Origin: Diploptera punctata | Lineage: Eukaryota; Arthropoda; Insecta; Blattodea; Blaberidae | Assembly (NCBI GenBank): GCA_030220185.1 | Contig: JASPKZ010010277.1 | Coordinates: 462,501-526,500 of the forward strand | DNA: 64,000 nt | Direction of reading: 5' to 3' | Position numbers and translations under genes: made by a program | Notes under the pieces: model-generated | Database searches by the model: none | Told to the model about the DNA's origin: nothing | Seen by the model: the letters and a program-made list of their open reading frames with translations, nothing else | Shown here: positions 63,590 through 64,000 of the stretch, one piece after another | Position numbering within the stretch: position 1 is the stretch's first letter | Layout of the letters: every line of letters begins with the position of its first letter

Positions 63590-64000
63590 AACAATAATAA
63601 CAAAGATGACAACTCTTCAGCAGAAAGCGTTTTGTGTTTTGGAGTTTGAGAGCTGTTAATCAGTTGTGACAGTTCAACTTGCGTTTCGTAGGCAGTTTAA
63701 TCGTGATCCCCCCAATGCCAACAACATCCGTCGATGGCATAATCAGTTCGCAACGACCGGTTGTCTGTGTAAAGTCAAAAGTGTGGGTCGACCAGGAGTG
63801 TCTGAGGAGAATGTTACTGCTGCAACATTTCAAGCGCAAAGTCAGGGTAATCAGTAGGCTTTAGAGCCTGTAACAATTATAAACGGTAGTGACACATATG
63901 TAAGCGTTTTCGTAAGACATTCTACACTGTCATTGCTAGATTGGTCGTCATAGTCTAGATGTCAGGGCTTATCTCCAGTGGCTTCCTAGATCACCTCATG
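63590..64000 (+). pseudogene. DUF4817-type transposase N-terminus, stops in frame
   Basis: Starts at 63606: MTTLQQKAFCVLEFESC-stop, then SVVTVQLAFRRQFNRDPPN, NNIRRWHNQFATTGCLCKV, SVGRPGVSEENVTAATF. This is the same helix-turn-helix head and GRP...SEEN linker as in mariner-related elements, longer and better kept than at 53074. A stop after residue 17 and another at 63855 end it; the catalytic part is not recognisable before the window ends. Confidence 0.8.

Noticed and set aside
1..64000. CRISPR arrays, operons, phage or plasmid functions
   Set aside because: No regular spacer-repeat structure and no bacterial gene organisation; splice sites, SINEs and LINEs show a eukaryotic nuclear genome.

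Overview
The window is eukaryotic, almost certainly insect, and reads as the inside of one very long intron plus its flanks in a repeat-choked genome. The only host-gene signal is a pair of short exons on the + strand, at 429-531 and 29505-29621, each with canonical AG/GT splice sites. Together they encode part of the N-terminal C2 (C2A-type) domain of an UNC-13/Munc13 synaptic vesicle priming protein. The ~29 kb between them and the ~34 kb downstream contain no other convincing host exon. The style of the repeats (LINE C-termini ending in AAMNLRV, several large tRNA-derived SINE families, DUF4817-type transposase heads) suggests a cockroach or termite (Blattodea). That assignment is inference from memory of such genomes, not a search.

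Region by region. 1-7.8 kb: unc-13 exon, LINE 3' ends, a disrupted Helitron-like repeat, two SINEs and a long (TAA)n tract. 7.9-8.9 kb: two nested inverted-repeat elements. 9-23 kb: dense LINE debris in families A, B, C and P, tandem tRNA-headed repeats and a ~640 bp two-copy repeat. 24-29.5 kb: two copies of an undescribed ~590 bp palindrome-bearing repeat (E) and a LINE (D) with its 5' endonuclease half inverted against its 3' UTR, then unc-13 exon 2. 30-45 kb: SINEs of several families, Penelope-like terminal fragments with hammerhead-like cores, LINE C with reverse-transcriptase remnants, and an inverted-repeat element that keeps only a transposase helix-turn-helix domain. 45-51 kb: LINE A in both orientations (one with ~43 bp target duplications) and two head-to-tail Helitron-like repeats. 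52-56.3 kb: a mariner-type element hollowed out and filled with a fold-back, a tRNA-like piece and a three-unit tandem repeat, followed by a GC-rich tandem array and a LINE with a 190-codon open frame. 56.7-64 kb: more SINE and LINE copies, a third full E copy, the LINE D C-terminus with its complete 3' UTR, and the start of another DUF4817-type transposase.

No intact autonomous element is visible: every LINE and transposase frame is truncated, frameshifted or stopped. Family letters used here are labels local to this window: LINEs A, B, C, D, P and R; SINEs X, F, G, H and I; tRNA-headed repeat J; other repeats E, K, L, M and S. The function of the region is that of intron and flank of unc-13; the repeats are related to one another mainly as hosts and inserts, and perhaps as LINE/SINE partners (G with a LINE 3' end).
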